The notes: generated by a model not told the origin, from the sequence alone. A DNA stretch of 64,000 nt from an uncultured Ignavibacteria bacterium (GCA_937974175.1 CALJIG010000043.1:1-64000); one strand, 5' to 3'; shown: positions 53,134-62,100, counted from the stretch's first letter. Translations and numbers: made by a program.

Positions 53134-53802
53134 TTAATTTTCTTTTCCCTCAGTGTAAAGTTCTTTTTGTCCTGTTAATGATTTTAACAATCTTGCAAGG
53201 AAATCAACCTGAGTATCAAGCTCCGCTTCCGATTTATTATTTACCAATACAAAATCAGAAAGCTCAAGCTTATTTTTTTCTTCAAGCTGATACTTCATTA
53301 TATTTTCAACTTCAGATTTCTTTGCGCCGTCTCTCATCATTATTCTTTCAACTCTCGTTTTCTTGTTAGCATAAATCATTATTACATAGTCCAGAGCTTT
53401 ATCAAGTCCGCTTTCAAATACCAATGCAGATTCAACCAGAACAATATCATAAATACTTTTCTTGGACTCTTTGATTATATAATCAATTACGATGGGATGG
53501 ACAATTTTATTTACCTTTGAGTAGTTCTTTTTGTTCGCAAAAATCACTTCTCGGAACTTTGATAAATTTATTTTGCCCTGATAATTTAAAATATCCTTGC
53601 CAAACTCTTTTACAAGAGCGGCCAGAAGTGTTTTATTTTTTGTATAAAGATTTTTTGCAATTGCATCTGCGTAAAAAACCTTGAATCCTTTTTTTGCAAG
53701 CTTATTGCATACAAAAGTTTTACCTGAACCTATGCCTCCTGTAATTCCGACTATAAGTTTCGTTTTATGTTTCTTCATTATTTTTTCCGGGGTGTTAGCC
53801 AT
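53134..53802 (-). CDS. coaE: Dephospho-CoA kinase CoaE
   Basis: Last step of coenzyme A synthesis. P-loop GITGGIGSGKT, then VFYADAIAKNLY, KINLSKFREVIFANKKNYSKVNKIVHP and the family VLVESALVFESGLDKALDYVI. The frame opens at 53802 (MANTPEKIMKKHK); the ATG at 53778 would give a more usual short N-terminus, so the true start may lie there. The stop lies 3 nt before the aminotransferase gene and the start follows rny by 12 nt, suggesting rny-coaE-argD as one run. Confidence 0.93.
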   Translation of the reverse strand: MANTPEKIMKKHKTKLIVGITGGIGSGKTFVCNKLAKKGFKVFYADAIAKNLYTKNKTLLAALVKEFGKDILNYQGKINLSKFREVIFANKKNYSKVNKIVHPIVIDYIIKESKKSIYDIVLVESALVFESGLDKALDYVIMIYANKKTRVERIMMRDGAKKSEVENIMKYQLEEKNKLELSDFVLVNNKSEAELDTQVDFLARLLKSLTGQKELYTEGKEN

Positions 53803-53814
53803 AAGTTAAAAAAA

Positions 53815-55509
53815 CTATTTCGCATAAGCAATTGACCTTCTCTCTCTAATCACGTTGACTTTTATCTGTCCCGGATATTCCATTTCTTCCTGAATCTTCT
53901 TTGCAATATCATCTGCTAACTGGTCTTGTAATATATCGCTGATTTTTTCCTGCTCTACTATTACTCTTACTTCGCGTCCCGCCTGTATAGCGTAGGTCTT
54001 TGCAACACCTTCAAATGACTTTGCAATGTTTTCAAGTGTTTCAAGTCTCTTCGAGTACGCTTCAACAGATTCACGTCTTGCTCCGGGTCTTGCGCCGCTG
54101 ATTGAGTCAGCTGCCTGAACGATAATTGATATCGGACTTTCCATTGGCATTTCGTCATGGTGGGCACCGATAGCATTACAGATAATCGGATGCTCTTTGC
54201 ATCTCTTTGCTACTTCGTAGCCGAGGATTGCGTGAGGTCCTTCAATGCTTCTATCGATAGTTTTACCAACATCATGCAGAAGTCCTGCTCTCTTCGCCAT
54301 ATAGGCATCTAAGCCGAGCTCAGCAGCCATGATGCCGGCTAAGTACCCTACTTCAATTGAGTGGTTTAAAACGTTCTGTCCGTAGCTTGAGCGGTATTTC
54401 ATTCTGCCGATAAGAGTAATCAAATCTCTGTGCATTCCCTGAATACCCATTTCAACAAGTGTATTTTCACCAACGCGAATAATTTCTTCGCTGAGTTCCT
54501 TTTCTACTTTTGTTACAACTTCTTCAATTCTTGCAGGGTGAATTCTTCCGTCTGCAATAAGTCTTTCCATCGAGACTCTTGCAATCTCTCTTCTGAACGG
54601 ATCGAAGCCTGAAATGATAATGGCTTCCGGTGTATCGTCAACAATTATATCAACGCCGGTTGCAGCTTCAAATGCTCTGATATTTCTTCCCTCTTTACCG
54701 ATAATTCTTCCTTTTAATTCATCGGAAGTAATCTGCAGTACAGATACAGTTGTTTCAACTGAGTGGTCAGATGCAGTTCTTTGAATAGATTGTATAATAA
54801 GATTTTTTGCGATGCGGTTAGCTTCAAGCTTGGTCTCATCTCTGACTTCCTGAAGTTTTTGCGCTGAGTCAAGTTTAACCTGCTGAAGCAAGCTTTCAAA
54901 AAGTTCTTTCTTAGCTTCTTCTTCTGTTAAACCGGAAATTCTTTGAAGTCTGTCTTTTTGTTCGGAGATAACATTAACTGTTTCCTCTTTTAAAGACTCA
55001 ATTTCTTTTTCCTTCTCTTCAACTTTTTCAATTTTCGATGTCAGATCTTTTTCAAGATTTTCAATCTTCTTTTCTTTCTGTCCTAATTCATTCTTAGCCT
55101 GGTCAACTTTAGCTTTTTCTTCTTTTAAAAATTGCTCTGTTTTTTCTTTCTCGGCTTTTAATTTCTTTTCATCTTCTACAACATTTTTTTCACGCTCTTT
55201 TACCTGTTCATCAAATTCCTGTTTCTTTTTATAGAACTGGTCTTTTACTTCAAGTAATTTTTCTTTCTTTAAATTCTGAGCGGCTTTATCTGCATCCTGT
55301 AAAAGATTTTTTACTCTCTTCTCGCCTTCTGCAACTGTATCCTTTGCCTTTTTTTCAGCATCTGCTAAAATTTTATCGGCAACGCTTTGCGCATCACCAA
55401 TTTTGCCTTTACTTATTTTAGAATTCAGTAACCATCCTATATAGAGGAACAGTAAACATAAACCTATTATTAATGGAATTAAGACATATAATTCTTTAAC
55501 AAATTCCAT
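53815..55509 (-). CDS. rny: Ribonuclease Y
   Basis: Membrane-anchored endonuclease that initiates mRNA decay. N-terminal membrane helix (about residues 6-28), a long Glu/Lys-rich coiled coil (about 30-215), a KH domain (GRIIGKEGRNIRAFEAATGV), and an HD domain with RAGLLHDVGKTID, AHHDEMPMES and AADSISGARPGARRES. The ATG at 55509 is set by an unusually strong Shine-Dalgarno (AAGGAGG, 4 nt spacing); the GTG three bases earlier would be too close. It follows the putative 6S RNA and zapA, the gene order common in Bacteroidota. Confidence 0.96.
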   Translation of the reverse strand: MEFVKELYVLIPLIIGLCLLFLYIGWLLNSKISKGKIGDAQSVADKILADAEKKAKDTVAEGEKRVKNLLQDADKAAQNLKKEKLLEVKDQFYKKKQEFDEQVKEREKNVVEDEKKLKAEKEKTEQFLKEEKAKVDQAKNELGQKEKKIENLEKDLTSKIEKVEEKEKEIESLKEETVNVISEQKDRLQRISGLTEEEAKKELFESLLQQVKLDSAQKLQEVRDETKLEANRIAKNLIIQSIQRTASDHSVETTVSVLQITSDELKGRIIGKEGRNIRAFEAATGVDIIVDDTPEAIIISGFDPFRREIARVSMERLIADGRIHPARIEEVVTKVEKELSEEIIRVGENTLVEMGIQGMHRDLITLIGRMKYRSSYGQNVLNHSIEVGYLAGIMAAELGLDAYMAKRAGLLHDVGKTIDRSIEGPHAILGYEVAKRCKEHPIICNAIGAHHDEMPMESPISIIVQAADSISGARPGARRESVEAYSKRLETLENIAKSFEGVAKTYAIQAGREVRVIVEQEKISDILQDQLADDIAKKIQEEMEYPGQIKVNVIRERRSIAYAK

Positions 55510-55513
55510 CACA

Positions 55514-55520
55514 CCTCCTT
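55514..55520 (-). promoter_or_regulatory. Strong Shine-Dalgarno of rny
   Basis: AAGGAGG on the minus strand, followed by TGTG and the ATG at 55507-55509. Most genes in this window lack a full SD, so this site is notable and fixes the start. Confidence 0.85.
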
Positions 55521-55581
55521 GTTGCTATATTTTTAGTACACATTCGATTTTTTTGATTTGTTGGTTAAATAAAAATTGGGT

Positions 55582-55820
55582 AAAAAAAAACCGCACAGAC
55601 AAATCCTTAGCCAAAGCTTATAAGAAACCCGTTTAAGCATACGGTGGAGGGTGCCACAATGTCGTTTGCTTCCACTGTCCGGAGTTCCCGGGCTAACCCG
55701 GCTCCGAATCCGCCAAGGCGGATGAGGCCTGTAATTGACATTTTTTTATGAGCTTACCTTCCTATCTTATAAAAAATGTTGGTTTTTTATAATGGTTTGA
55801 CTAAGGTGTCTGTGCGGTTA
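55582..55820 (-). ncRNA. ssrS: Putative 6S RNA (ssrS) between zapA and rny
   Basis: A 235-nt minus-strand region whose ends pair over 13 bp (AACCGCACAGACA 55589-55601 with TGTCTGTGCGGTT 55807-55819). It continues with CCTTAG/CTAAGG (55605-55610 / 55801-55806) and a further imperfect A/T-rich stem. The 3' side runs into eight or more T on the minus strand, which is a terminator. Two GC hairpins lie in the middle (CCGGG-CTAA-CCCGG near 55690-55703; ATCCGCC-AA-GGCGGAT at 55708-55723). A long rod closed by a terminal stem, placed between zapA and rny, fits 6S RNA, which sequesters RNA polymerase. The 6S identity rests mainly on position and shape; length is slightly above the usual 180-200 nt. 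Confidence 0.7.
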
Positions 55821-55861
55821 TTTAAAAACCTGCTTTTATGTAAAGAACAAATAAATAAAAT

Positions 55862-56161
55862 CTAGATATACTGGTCGAGCAAGTTTGAAAGCTCTTCAAT
55901 ATTTTGATTATATTCTCTTAACGAGTCTAAGTAATCTTCTTCAATTTTATTTCTGATACCTTTTTCCTTAAAATAATCCTCCGCAATATTTAACGAAGAA
56001 ACTACTGCAATAGTTTCCTCCGTCTGATTTGGGGACTCAGAGTTGATTCTGTTCATAATATTATCAACGTAATTGGCAATTTTTTCTACCTTTGCAGTGT
56101 CTTCACCCTGCAAATTATATTCGCTGTTAAAAATCCTTACTCTGACTTCTTTAGGATTCAT
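55862..56161 (-). CDS. zapA: Cell division protein ZapA
   Basis: A 99-residue FtsZ-ring regulator: the N-terminal VRVRIFNSEYNLQGEDTAKVEKIANYVDNIMNRI is the ZapA globular head, followed by a coiled-coil tail that includes VVSSLNIAEDYFKE. Full length. It lies upstream of the putative 6S RNA and downstream of a coiled-coil gene and pheT on the same strand, the conserved Bacteroidota order. Confidence 0.93.
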   Translation of the reverse strand: MNPKEVRVRIFNSEYNLQGEDTAKVEKIANYVDNIMNRINSESPNQTEETIAVVSSLNIAEDYFKEKGIRNKIEEDYLDSLREYNQNIEELSNLLDQYI

Positions 56162-56200
56162 AAGTTTTTAAGGTTTTGTTTTGTTCTTAGTCAAACTGTA

Positions 56201-56578
56201 TTAATTTTCCTGATCGTACTGATCAAGGTGTACATCAATTCTTGATATTAACTCTTTTATTCGTGAACGGACAATTTCTTTATCCTGTATAGACGATTTT
56301 GTATTTTTTTCAGTTAGTAAAACATTCTTCAAATCGGAAATTTCCTTATCCTTCGTTATCGATTGCGAATTTGCATGTGTAACCTGAAGCTTTAAATCAG
56401 TGATTTTCTGGCTTAGCTCCTTCACCTGCTCGCGCAAATCTTTGTTCTCTTCTTCAACTTTGCTTATCTTTGTCAGCAGCATTCTGACCTTTGTTAATAA
56501 ACCCTGAATCGATACCCTTAATGAATTCTTAGCTTCATTGATGCTATCTATTGCGCTGTCAGAAAATGGTTTAGACAT
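56201..56578 (-). CDS. Coiled-coil protein between pheT and zapA
   Basis: A 125-residue, highly charged protein whose centre (about 35-120) is one long coiled coil (VEEENKDLREQVKELSQKI...). No signal or membrane segment. Proteins of this type are regularly found just before zapA in Bacteroidota; a ZapB-like role in the divisome is a reasonable guess but unproven. It is separated from zapA by 39 nt and preceded by CTTCTTA-word repeats. Confidence 0.75.
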   Translation of the reverse strand: MSKPFSDSAIDSINEAKNSLRVSIQGLLTKVRMLLTKISKVEEENKDLREQVKELSQKITDLKLQVTHANSQSITKDKEISDLKNVLLTEKNTKSSIQDKEIVRSRIKELISRIDVHLDQYDQEN

Positions 56579-56584
56579 AATTTT

Positions 56585-56645
56585 TTCTTAGGTTCTTACT
56601 AACTTCTTATTCCTGCTTCTTAACTTCTTAATCTAATTTCTTATT
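56585..56645. repeat. CTTCTTA word repeat between the coiled-coil gene and pheT
   Basis: Seven or more degenerate copies of the direct word (A)CTTCTTA in about 60 nt. No opposing arm is evident, unlike the other word elements in the window. It begins just after the coiled-coil gene start and ends at the pheT stop. Confidence 0.55.
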
Positions 56646-59039
56646 CTAACTTCTTAATTGCACGTTCAATTCTTTTTCAAGATTCTTTACAATCTTGCCG
56701 ATTATCGGATTTATCTCTTCATCTGTCAGTGTTTTATCAAAAGAAGAAAATTCTAATGAAAAAGCAAGACTTTTGTTATTACCGAGTTTTTTATCCTCGT
56801 AAATATCAAAGAGCTGTAAGCCTGATAACAGCTTTCCGCCGCTCTTTTGAATGACGTCCTTAATATCCTTAAAAACAACGTTTTTTTCAACTACAAAAGA
56901 TAAGTCTCTTTTTACCGTCGGAAATTTCGAAATCGGCTCATAAACATTGGATTTTTTCTGTGCTTTATAGAGAGTCTCTAAGTTAAATTCAGCTATATAA
57001 ACAGGTTTCTCGATTTCAATGCCAAGTGACTTTAAGAGTGAACTTTCAACCTTAAACAAATCACCTGCATAACTATCCTTCGTTTCATATTTAATTTTAA
57101 TACCATTTTCTTTGTAGGAAGTATTTTTAATCTGAATATTCAGACTTCGTATAAACATATCGACTTCACCTTTCAAATCGAATAAATCAAAGTCCCTGTC
57201 TTTATTGTCAAAAGATTTCAGATCATAATTTCCGCAGACTCCGATTGAAAGCTTATCCTCTTCTTTAAAGCCTTTTCCTTCATCAAAAAATACTCTGCCT
57301 GTTTCATATAATTTAAGCGGAATATCTTTGCCTGAATGATTGTGATTATTTTTTATCACGTTCAGCATTCCGTAATATAGGTTCACTCGCATTGAGTTCA
57401 TTTCGCTTGAACCGGGATTTGCAATCTTTACCGGACTGAGCCCGAACGTCTGCAGCTTTGCATCTTCCTGCTGTGAGCTTGTTAAAATCTCATTAAATCC
57501 GCGACCGTAAAAATAGTTCTTTACTTTCTGAACGAACTCAATATAATCTAAATTGTAATTAGATTCCGACACACTGAATCTGAATGTGCTTTCCATTGGA
57601 ATATTATCGTAGCCGTAAATGCGGGCAATTTCTTCAATTAGATCGATTTCGCTTTCAATGTCATTTCTTCTGAACTCAGGAATTTTGAACACTAATTTTT
57701 CGAATCTTTCACCTTCACATTCAATATCAATTTTAGCTAATAATTGAATTACATCTTCTTTGGTAAGTGATAGACCTAAAATACGGTTAACATTATAAAT
57801 TTCAAGCTCCACTTCTCTATAAACAAAACATTCAGGATAGTTATCTACTGTACCGCATAAAATCTTTCCGCCGGCAAGCTCTGCAATGAATTGCGACGCT
57901 CTGTCGGAGGCATATTCCACCATATTTATATCTGTTCCCCTTTCAAATCTGTGAGATGCATCGGATGCAAGTCCTAGCTTTTTAGCATTCAGTCTTATTG
58001 CAACTGAATCAAAATAAGCAGTCTCAAGCAGCACATTTGTAGTGGCTTCCGTTATTTCCGAGTTCTCGCCGCCCATTATTCCTGCAATGCTTAAAGGTCT
58101 TTCAGCATCGCAAATCATTAGCGATTTATCATTTAAAACTCTTTCTTTTGAATCGAGAGTAGTGAACTTATCGCCTTCGTTGGCAGTCTTCACAATTATC
58201 TTCTTACCAAGTATTTTATCGTAATCGAAGGCATGCATCGGCTGACCTGTTTCCATCATTATATAGTTCGTGATATCGACAATATTATTACGAGGTCTTA
58301 GTCCTATAGCAGTAAGCTTTTTCTTCAGCCATTCAGGAGATTCTTTTACCTGAACGTCTTTAATTACTCTGGCTCTGAATCTTTTGCAAAAGTCAGGATT
58401 TTCTATAGAGACATGAATATAATCATGCGAGTTTTCGTTTTCTTCTTTAAGTTGTACTTCAGGAAGTGTGCAATGCAAATCATACGCGGCAGCAATTTCC
58501 CTTGCAATGCCGATATGCGAAAGCAGGTCTCCCCTGTTAGGCGTTACACCGATTTCATATAAATAATCATCTGCTCCGATATATTCAGCGAAGCTTTGCC
58601 CTATCTTTGCATTGGCATTCAGTACCATTATACCGTCGTGGTCATCGCTTAGATTTAACTCTTTAGCCGAGCATATCATTCCTTCAGAAAGCTGGCCGCG
58701 AAGCTTTGCCTTCTTTATTTCAAATCCGCCGTTAGGCACAACTGCTCCGATTTTTGCGACACATACTAACTGCCCTGCATCTACATTCGGCGCGCCGCAG
58801 ACGATATTTAATAAATCGCCTGTCCCGACATCAACTTTACAAACGTTAAGCTTATCTGCATCGGGATGTTTGGCTTTTTCAACAACTTTGCCTACAACAA
58901 AATCTTTAAATTTTTCACCTTCTGATTCAATGCTTTCGATATCAAGCCCTGCAGAAATCATTTTAGCGTTCAATTCTTCCATTGAACCGATTTCCAAACC
59001 CGGTATGTATTCCTTAACCCAATTTAAACTGAATTTCAT
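56646..59039 (-). CDS. pheT: Phenylalanyl-tRNA synthetase beta chain
   Basis: 797 residues with the full bacterial domain order: N-terminal tRNA-binding OB domain (GKVVEKAKHPDADKLNVCKVDVG, KIGAVVPNGG), then B3/B4 (TPNRGDLLSHIGIAREIAA), B5 (GLSLTKEDVIQLLAKID), the catalytic-like core and a C-terminal FDX-ACB domain (FPTVKRDLSFVVEKNV). It forms an alpha2-beta2 enzyme with PheS, which is not in the window. It begins a minus-strand run pheT, coiled-coil gene, zapA, putative 6S RNA, rny, coaE. Confidence 0.96.
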   Translation of the reverse strand: MKFSLNWVKEYIPGLEIGSMEELNAKMISAGLDIESIESEGEKFKDFVVGKVVEKAKHPDADKLNVCKVDVGTGDLLNIVCGAPNVDAGQLVCVAKIGAVVPNGGFEIKKAKLRGQLSEGMICSAKELNLSDDHDGIMVLNANAKIGQSFAEYIGADDYLYEIGVTPNRGDLLSHIGIAREIAAAYDLHCTLPEVQLKEENENSHDYIHVSIENPDFCKRFRARVIKDVQVKESPEWLKKKLTAIGLRPRNNIVDITNYIMMETGQPMHAFDYDKILGKKIIVKTANEGDKFTTLDSKERVLNDKSLMICDAERPLSIAGIMGGENSEITEATTNVLLETAYFDSVAIRLNAKKLGLASDASHRFERGTDINMVEYASDRASQFIAELAGGKILCGTVDNYPECFVYREVELEIYNVNRILGLSLTKEDVIQLLAKIDIECEGERFEKLVFKIPEFRRNDIESEIDLIEEIARIYGYDNIPMESTFRFSVSESNYNLDYIEFVQKVKNYFYGRGFNEILTSSQQEDAKLQTFGLSPVKIANPGSSEMNSMRVNLYYGMLNVIKNNHNHSGKDIPLKLYETGRVFFDEGKGFKEEDKLSIGVCGNYDLKSFDNKDRDFDLFDLKGEVDMFIRSLNIQIKNTSYKENGIKIKYETKDSYAGDLFKVESSLLKSLGIEIEKPVYIAEFNLETLYKAQKKSNVYEPISKFPTVKRDLSFVVEKNVVFKDIKDVIQKSGGKLLSGLQLFDIYEDKKLGNNKSLAFSLEFSSFDKTLTDEEINPIIGKIVKNLEKELNVQLRS

Positions 59040-59067
59040 AATTCTATAATATACTTTTTATTTTGCT

Positions 59068-59170
59068 AAACGCAAAGTTCGCGAAGCTCTCGCAAAGATC
59101 GCAAAGTTATTAATATTGATTTTAAATTCCTTTGAGAACTTTTCGTAGCTCTTAGCGTACTTTGCGTTTA
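59068..59170. repeat. Long word-type hairpin (TTTGCG / CGCAAA) upstream of pheT
   Basis: The left arm AAACGCAAAGTTCGCGAAG... (59068-59106) and the right arm ...CTTAGCGTACTTTGCGTTTA (59130-59170) align as inverted copies over about 40 nt with few mismatches, separated by about 23 nt. The word is GCAAAG / CTTTGC. A second element with the same word lies at 60938-61086. Confidence 0.8.
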
Positions 59171-59189
59171 AAAACATTCAAACTATTAA

Positions 59190-59223
59190 CAAAAAACCCG
59201 GACAAAAAAATATTTATCCGGGT
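59190..59223 (-). terminator. Rho-independent terminator of the Lys/Ser-rich gene
   Basis: ACCCGGA (59196-59202) pairs with TCCGGGT (59217-59223); on the minus strand the stem runs into at least six T. Confidence 0.85.
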
Positions 59224-59249
59224 CTCATATGCTGGTTAAAACTTAAATA

Positions 59250-59708
59250 TTATTCGCCGTCTTTCTTTGGTTCTTTCTTTACAGGGTCTGTATTTTCTCT
59301 CTTATACTGTCTTTCATTCTTTTCCGGTTCAGAATTATTGTTGTTATCATATGTCTTCGGCGGAGTGTATGTTCCGTTTGTAGGCGGAGTATAAACTCTT
59401 GGTGTTCTTACTCTTGTTGTATTTCTTCTGTTCTTCTTACTTCCTTTTTTCTTTTTACCTGACTTCTTTGAACTTTTTTTACCGGAACTCTTCTTTTTAG
59501 AGGTTTTCTTTCCGGAAGTTTTGTTCTTTGAACTTTTTTTGCCTGAAGTCTTGTTCTTACTCTTACTTGTTTTACCGCTTTTTTTCTTTTTGGAAGTCTG
59601 TGTGGTCTTTTTCTTAGGCTTAGCCTCGAGGTTTGAAAACTCACCAAACACACCACCAAAAGCAAAGGCGCATAAAAAAGTCATAACCAGCATTTGACGC
59701 TTTGTCAT
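59250..59708 (-). CDS. Exported Lys/Ser/Thr-rich repeat protein
   Basis: 152 residues. A signal peptide (MTKRQMLVMTFLCAFAFGGVFG) is followed, from about residue 30 to 95, by a tract of KKS/KTS/SGKK units in which Lys is about half of all residues, then RRNTTRVRTPRVYTPPTNG and an Asn/Glu/Lys-rich acidic-basic tail. It resembles the histone-H1-like low-complexity proteins but carries an export signal, so a role in binding polyanions (DNA, LPS or polysaccharide) outside the cytoplasm is possible. AGGAG precedes the ATG. No homologous fold is recognised. Confidence 0.75.
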   Translation of the reverse strand: MTKRQMLVMTFLCAFAFGGVFGEFSNLEAKPKKKTTQTSKKKKSGKTSKSKNKTSGKKSSKNKTSGKKTSKKKSSGKKSSKKSGKKKKGSKKNRRNTTRVRTPRVYTPPTNGTYTPPKTYDNNNNSEPEKNERQYKRENTDPVKKEPKKDGE

Positions 59709-59821
59709 CTTTTAATTCTCCTTTTTTGATTTGTGGATAGATAAACTTAACACTTATGAATTTTAAAAACAATGAAATTAATGACTTTAAAGAAAGCCAT
59801 TACTTTAATACTTTTACGTAA

Positions 59822-60928
59822 ATGGATACAAATACTAACAATAATAAGACCGTAGTAGTTGCAATGAGCGGCGGAGTCGATTCTTCCGTAGCAGCCGCAC
59901 TATTAAAAGATGAGGGTTATAATTTAATAGGCATTACTATGAAAACCTGGGGATTCGATGATATCCCCGAAAAAGATTCCGGATGCTGCTCGCTTGAAAC
60001 TATTTATTCGGCAAAGAACGTTGCCTATAACTTAGGCTTTGAACATTATACTCTTGATTTCACAGAAAAGTTCAATGATACTGTAATTGAAAATTTTATA
60101 TCCGAGTATATTAAAGGTCACACTCCAAATCCCTGTGTGCTTTGCAATAAGACAATCAAATGGGGCGCTTTACTTGAGAAAGCAGAATCGCTCGGAGCAG
60201 ACTATATTGCCACGGGTCATTACGCTAAAATTGTTCATAACGAACAAACCGGACGATATAATATCGGTGTTTCCGAAGACAGAAAAAAAGACCAGTCCTA
60301 TGCTTTGTGGAGAGTTTCACAGCATGCTTTGAGCAAGACACTTTTCCCTATCGGGAAATATGAGAAGACAAAGATTCGTGAAATTGCCGCAGGCATGAAT
60401 TTGAAATCTGCGAACACACCTGACTCCCAGGAAATTTGTTTCGTGCCGGATGATGATTATCGTAAATTAATTGAGATACGTATGCCTGACTTTGTAAAAA
60501 ATATTAACCATGGAGATATAGTTTACAAAGATAAAAAAATCGGCAGCCACTCAGGATATATAAATTATACAATCGGTCAGAGACGAGGATTAAACATTGC
60601 TCTCGGGCATCCAATCTATGTAACAAAGATAGATGCAGAAAATAATGTAATAGTTGTTGACGATGTAGATGGACTGAACAACACGGCATTTATGACGAAT
60701 GAAATTAACTTAATGACGACTGAAAAGCTGACTGAACCGACTAAAGCATTAGTGAAAATCCGCTACAAAGATAAAGGAAGCATGGCTACATTGTATCAGG
60801 AAAATGACGGCGAGATAAAGATTATTTTTGAAGAACAGCAAAAGGCAATTACACCAGGGCAGTCAGCCGTATTTTATGACGGAGATAACGTCCTAGGCGG
60901 CGGCATAATACAGAATATATTGTATTAA
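59822..60928 (+). CDS. mnmA: tRNA 2-thiouridine(34) synthase MnmA
   Basis: Adds sulphur to U34 of tRNA-Lys, -Glu and -Gln. PP-loop AMSGGVDSSVAAALL, GITMKTW, the catalytic Cys in NPCVLCN, ATGHYAKI, the second catalytic Cys in SQEICFVPDDDY and the closing PGQSAVFYDGDNVLGGGII. Full length (368). It is followed by a TTTGCG word-type hairpin and transcribed divergently from the Lys/Ser-rich gene. Confidence 0.96.
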   Translation: MDTNTNNNKTVVVAMSGGVDSSVAAALLKDEGYNLIGITMKTWGFDDIPEKDSGCCSLETIYSAKNVAYNLGFEHYTLDFTEKFNDTVIENFISEYIKGHTPNPCVLCNKTIKWGALLEKAESLGADYIATGHYAKIVHNEQTGRYNIGVSEDRKKDQSYALWRVSQHALSKTLFPIGKYEKTKIREIAAGMNLKSANTPDSQEICFVPDDDYRKLIEIRMPDFVKNINHGDIVYKDKKIGSHSGYINYTIGQRRGLNIALGHPIYVTKIDAENNVIVVDDVDGLNNTAFMTNEINLMTTEKLTEPTKALVKIRYKDKGSMATLYQENDGEIKIIFEEQQKAITPGQSAVFYDGDNVLGGGIIQNILY

Positions 60929-60937
60929 CTTGTACAT

Positions 60938-61086
60938 TAAACGCAAAGCGCGCTAAGTTAATACGCGAAGAGCGCTAAGTTAATATCATTAATGCTATTG
61001 CAGTTCAAGACTTTAGAATAAATTTAAGTGTATTGAATTTTTTCTTAGTGTGTTTTGCGTGAGTCTTTGCGCTCTTTGCGTTTAAA
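60938..61086. repeat. Long word-type hairpin (TTTGCG / CGCAAA) between mnmA and pta
   Basis: Left arm 60938-60982 (TAAACGCAAAGCGCGCTAAG...) and right arm 61042-61086 (...GAGTCTTTGCGCTCTTTGCG) align as inverted copies with scattered mismatches, about 60 nt apart. It has the same TTTGCG word as the element at 59068 and spans nearly the whole gap, ending about 14 nt before the pta ATG. Confidence 0.75.
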
Positions 61087-61099
61087 TTTTTAAACCACA

Positions 61100-62065
61100 A
61101 TGGATTTATACAAACAACTCGAATCAAGAGCCAAAAAAGAAAAGCGAACTATAATTTTTCCCGAATCTTACGATGCGCGCATACTTGATGCAGTGAAGTA
61201 TATTCTGCAGAAGAAGCTTGCCAATGTAATTCTTATCCGCATCGATGATAAAATAAAGATTGAAGACGATAAGCATCTTGATATAATTGATTTAGATTTT
61301 TACAAACAGTATTTGCAAGGATACTACGGTTTGCGTAAGCTTAAACAAAAAGATATAACAGTTGAGCAGGCAGAGAAGGAACTGAACTCCCCTCTTGCCT
61401 TCGCTAACATCTTACTCAAGAATAATTTTGCCGACGGAATAATTGCAGGCAGCGTTTGCACAACGACTGATGTTTTAAGAAACGCTATCCGTATTATAGG
61501 ACTTAAAGAAAATAACAAAACAGTTTCATCGTTCTTCCTATTCACTTTTCCGAAGGAGAGTGTACACAAAAACAGAATTCTTGCCTATGCAGATTGCGGC
61601 GTACTCCCTAATCCAACTGCTGAACAGCTATCCGATATTGCAATACAAACATCTGAAAATTATGAAAAGCTTACAGGGATAACTGCGCGAACAGCTTTCC
61701 TTTCTTTCTCTACTAAAGGAAGCGCAAAAGATGATTCACTGAATAAAATTATTGAAGCGTTGAAGATTACAAGAGAACGAAGACCGGATTTAGTCTGCGA
61801 CGGAGAACTTCAGTTCGATGCAGCATTCGTTCCGAATGTCGCCAAGAGAAAAAATCCTGACGGAGCAATACAGGGCGATGCGAACGTTTTTATATTTCCA
61901 GATTTAAACTCAGGTAATATTGCTTATAAAATTACCGAACGACTCGCAGGCGCTTCTGCAACAGGGCCGATTGTACAGGGACTTGCAAAACCGGTAATGG
62001 ATCTATCCCGCGGCTGCAATGCAGAAGATATAATTAATATGACAAGAGTAGTTACGAATTTCTAA
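61100..62065 (+). CDS. pta: Phosphate acetyltransferase
   Basis: Converts acetyl-CoA and phosphate to acetyl phosphate. A single-domain 321-residue PTA_PTB enzyme: KRTIIFPESYDARILDAV, AGSVCTTTDVLRNAIRIIG, ADCGVLPNPTAEQLSDIA, AFLSFSTKGSAKDDSLNKI and closing VQGLAKPVMDLSRGCNAEDI. The N-terminal regulatory domain of long Pta is absent. No ackA is near. The whole upstream gap is occupied by a word-type hairpin. Confidence 0.93.
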   Translation: MDLYKQLESRAKKEKRTIIFPESYDARILDAVKYILQKKLANVILIRIDDKIKIEDDKHLDIIDLDFYKQYLQGYYGLRKLKQKDITVEQAEKELNSPLAFANILLKNNFADGIIAGSVCTTTDVLRNAIRIIGLKENNKTVSSFFLFTFPKESVHKNRILAYADCGVLPNPTAEQLSDIAIQTSENYEKLTGITARTAFLSFSTKGSAKDDSLNKIIEALKITRERRPDLVCDGELQFDAAFVPNVAKRKNPDGAIQGDANVFIFPDLNSGNIAYKITERLAGASATGPIVQGLAKPVMDLSRGCNAEDIINMTRVVTNF

Positions 62066-62100
62066 ACCTGGATTTTAGTATTAGCTTAAAGTTTTTTAAA

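Noticed and set aside
59408..59665. Second open frame in the Lys/Ser-rich gene
   Set aside because: Low-complexity AAG/AAA-type codons keep several frames open; only the 59250-59708 frame has a signal peptide and a Shine-Dalgarno.
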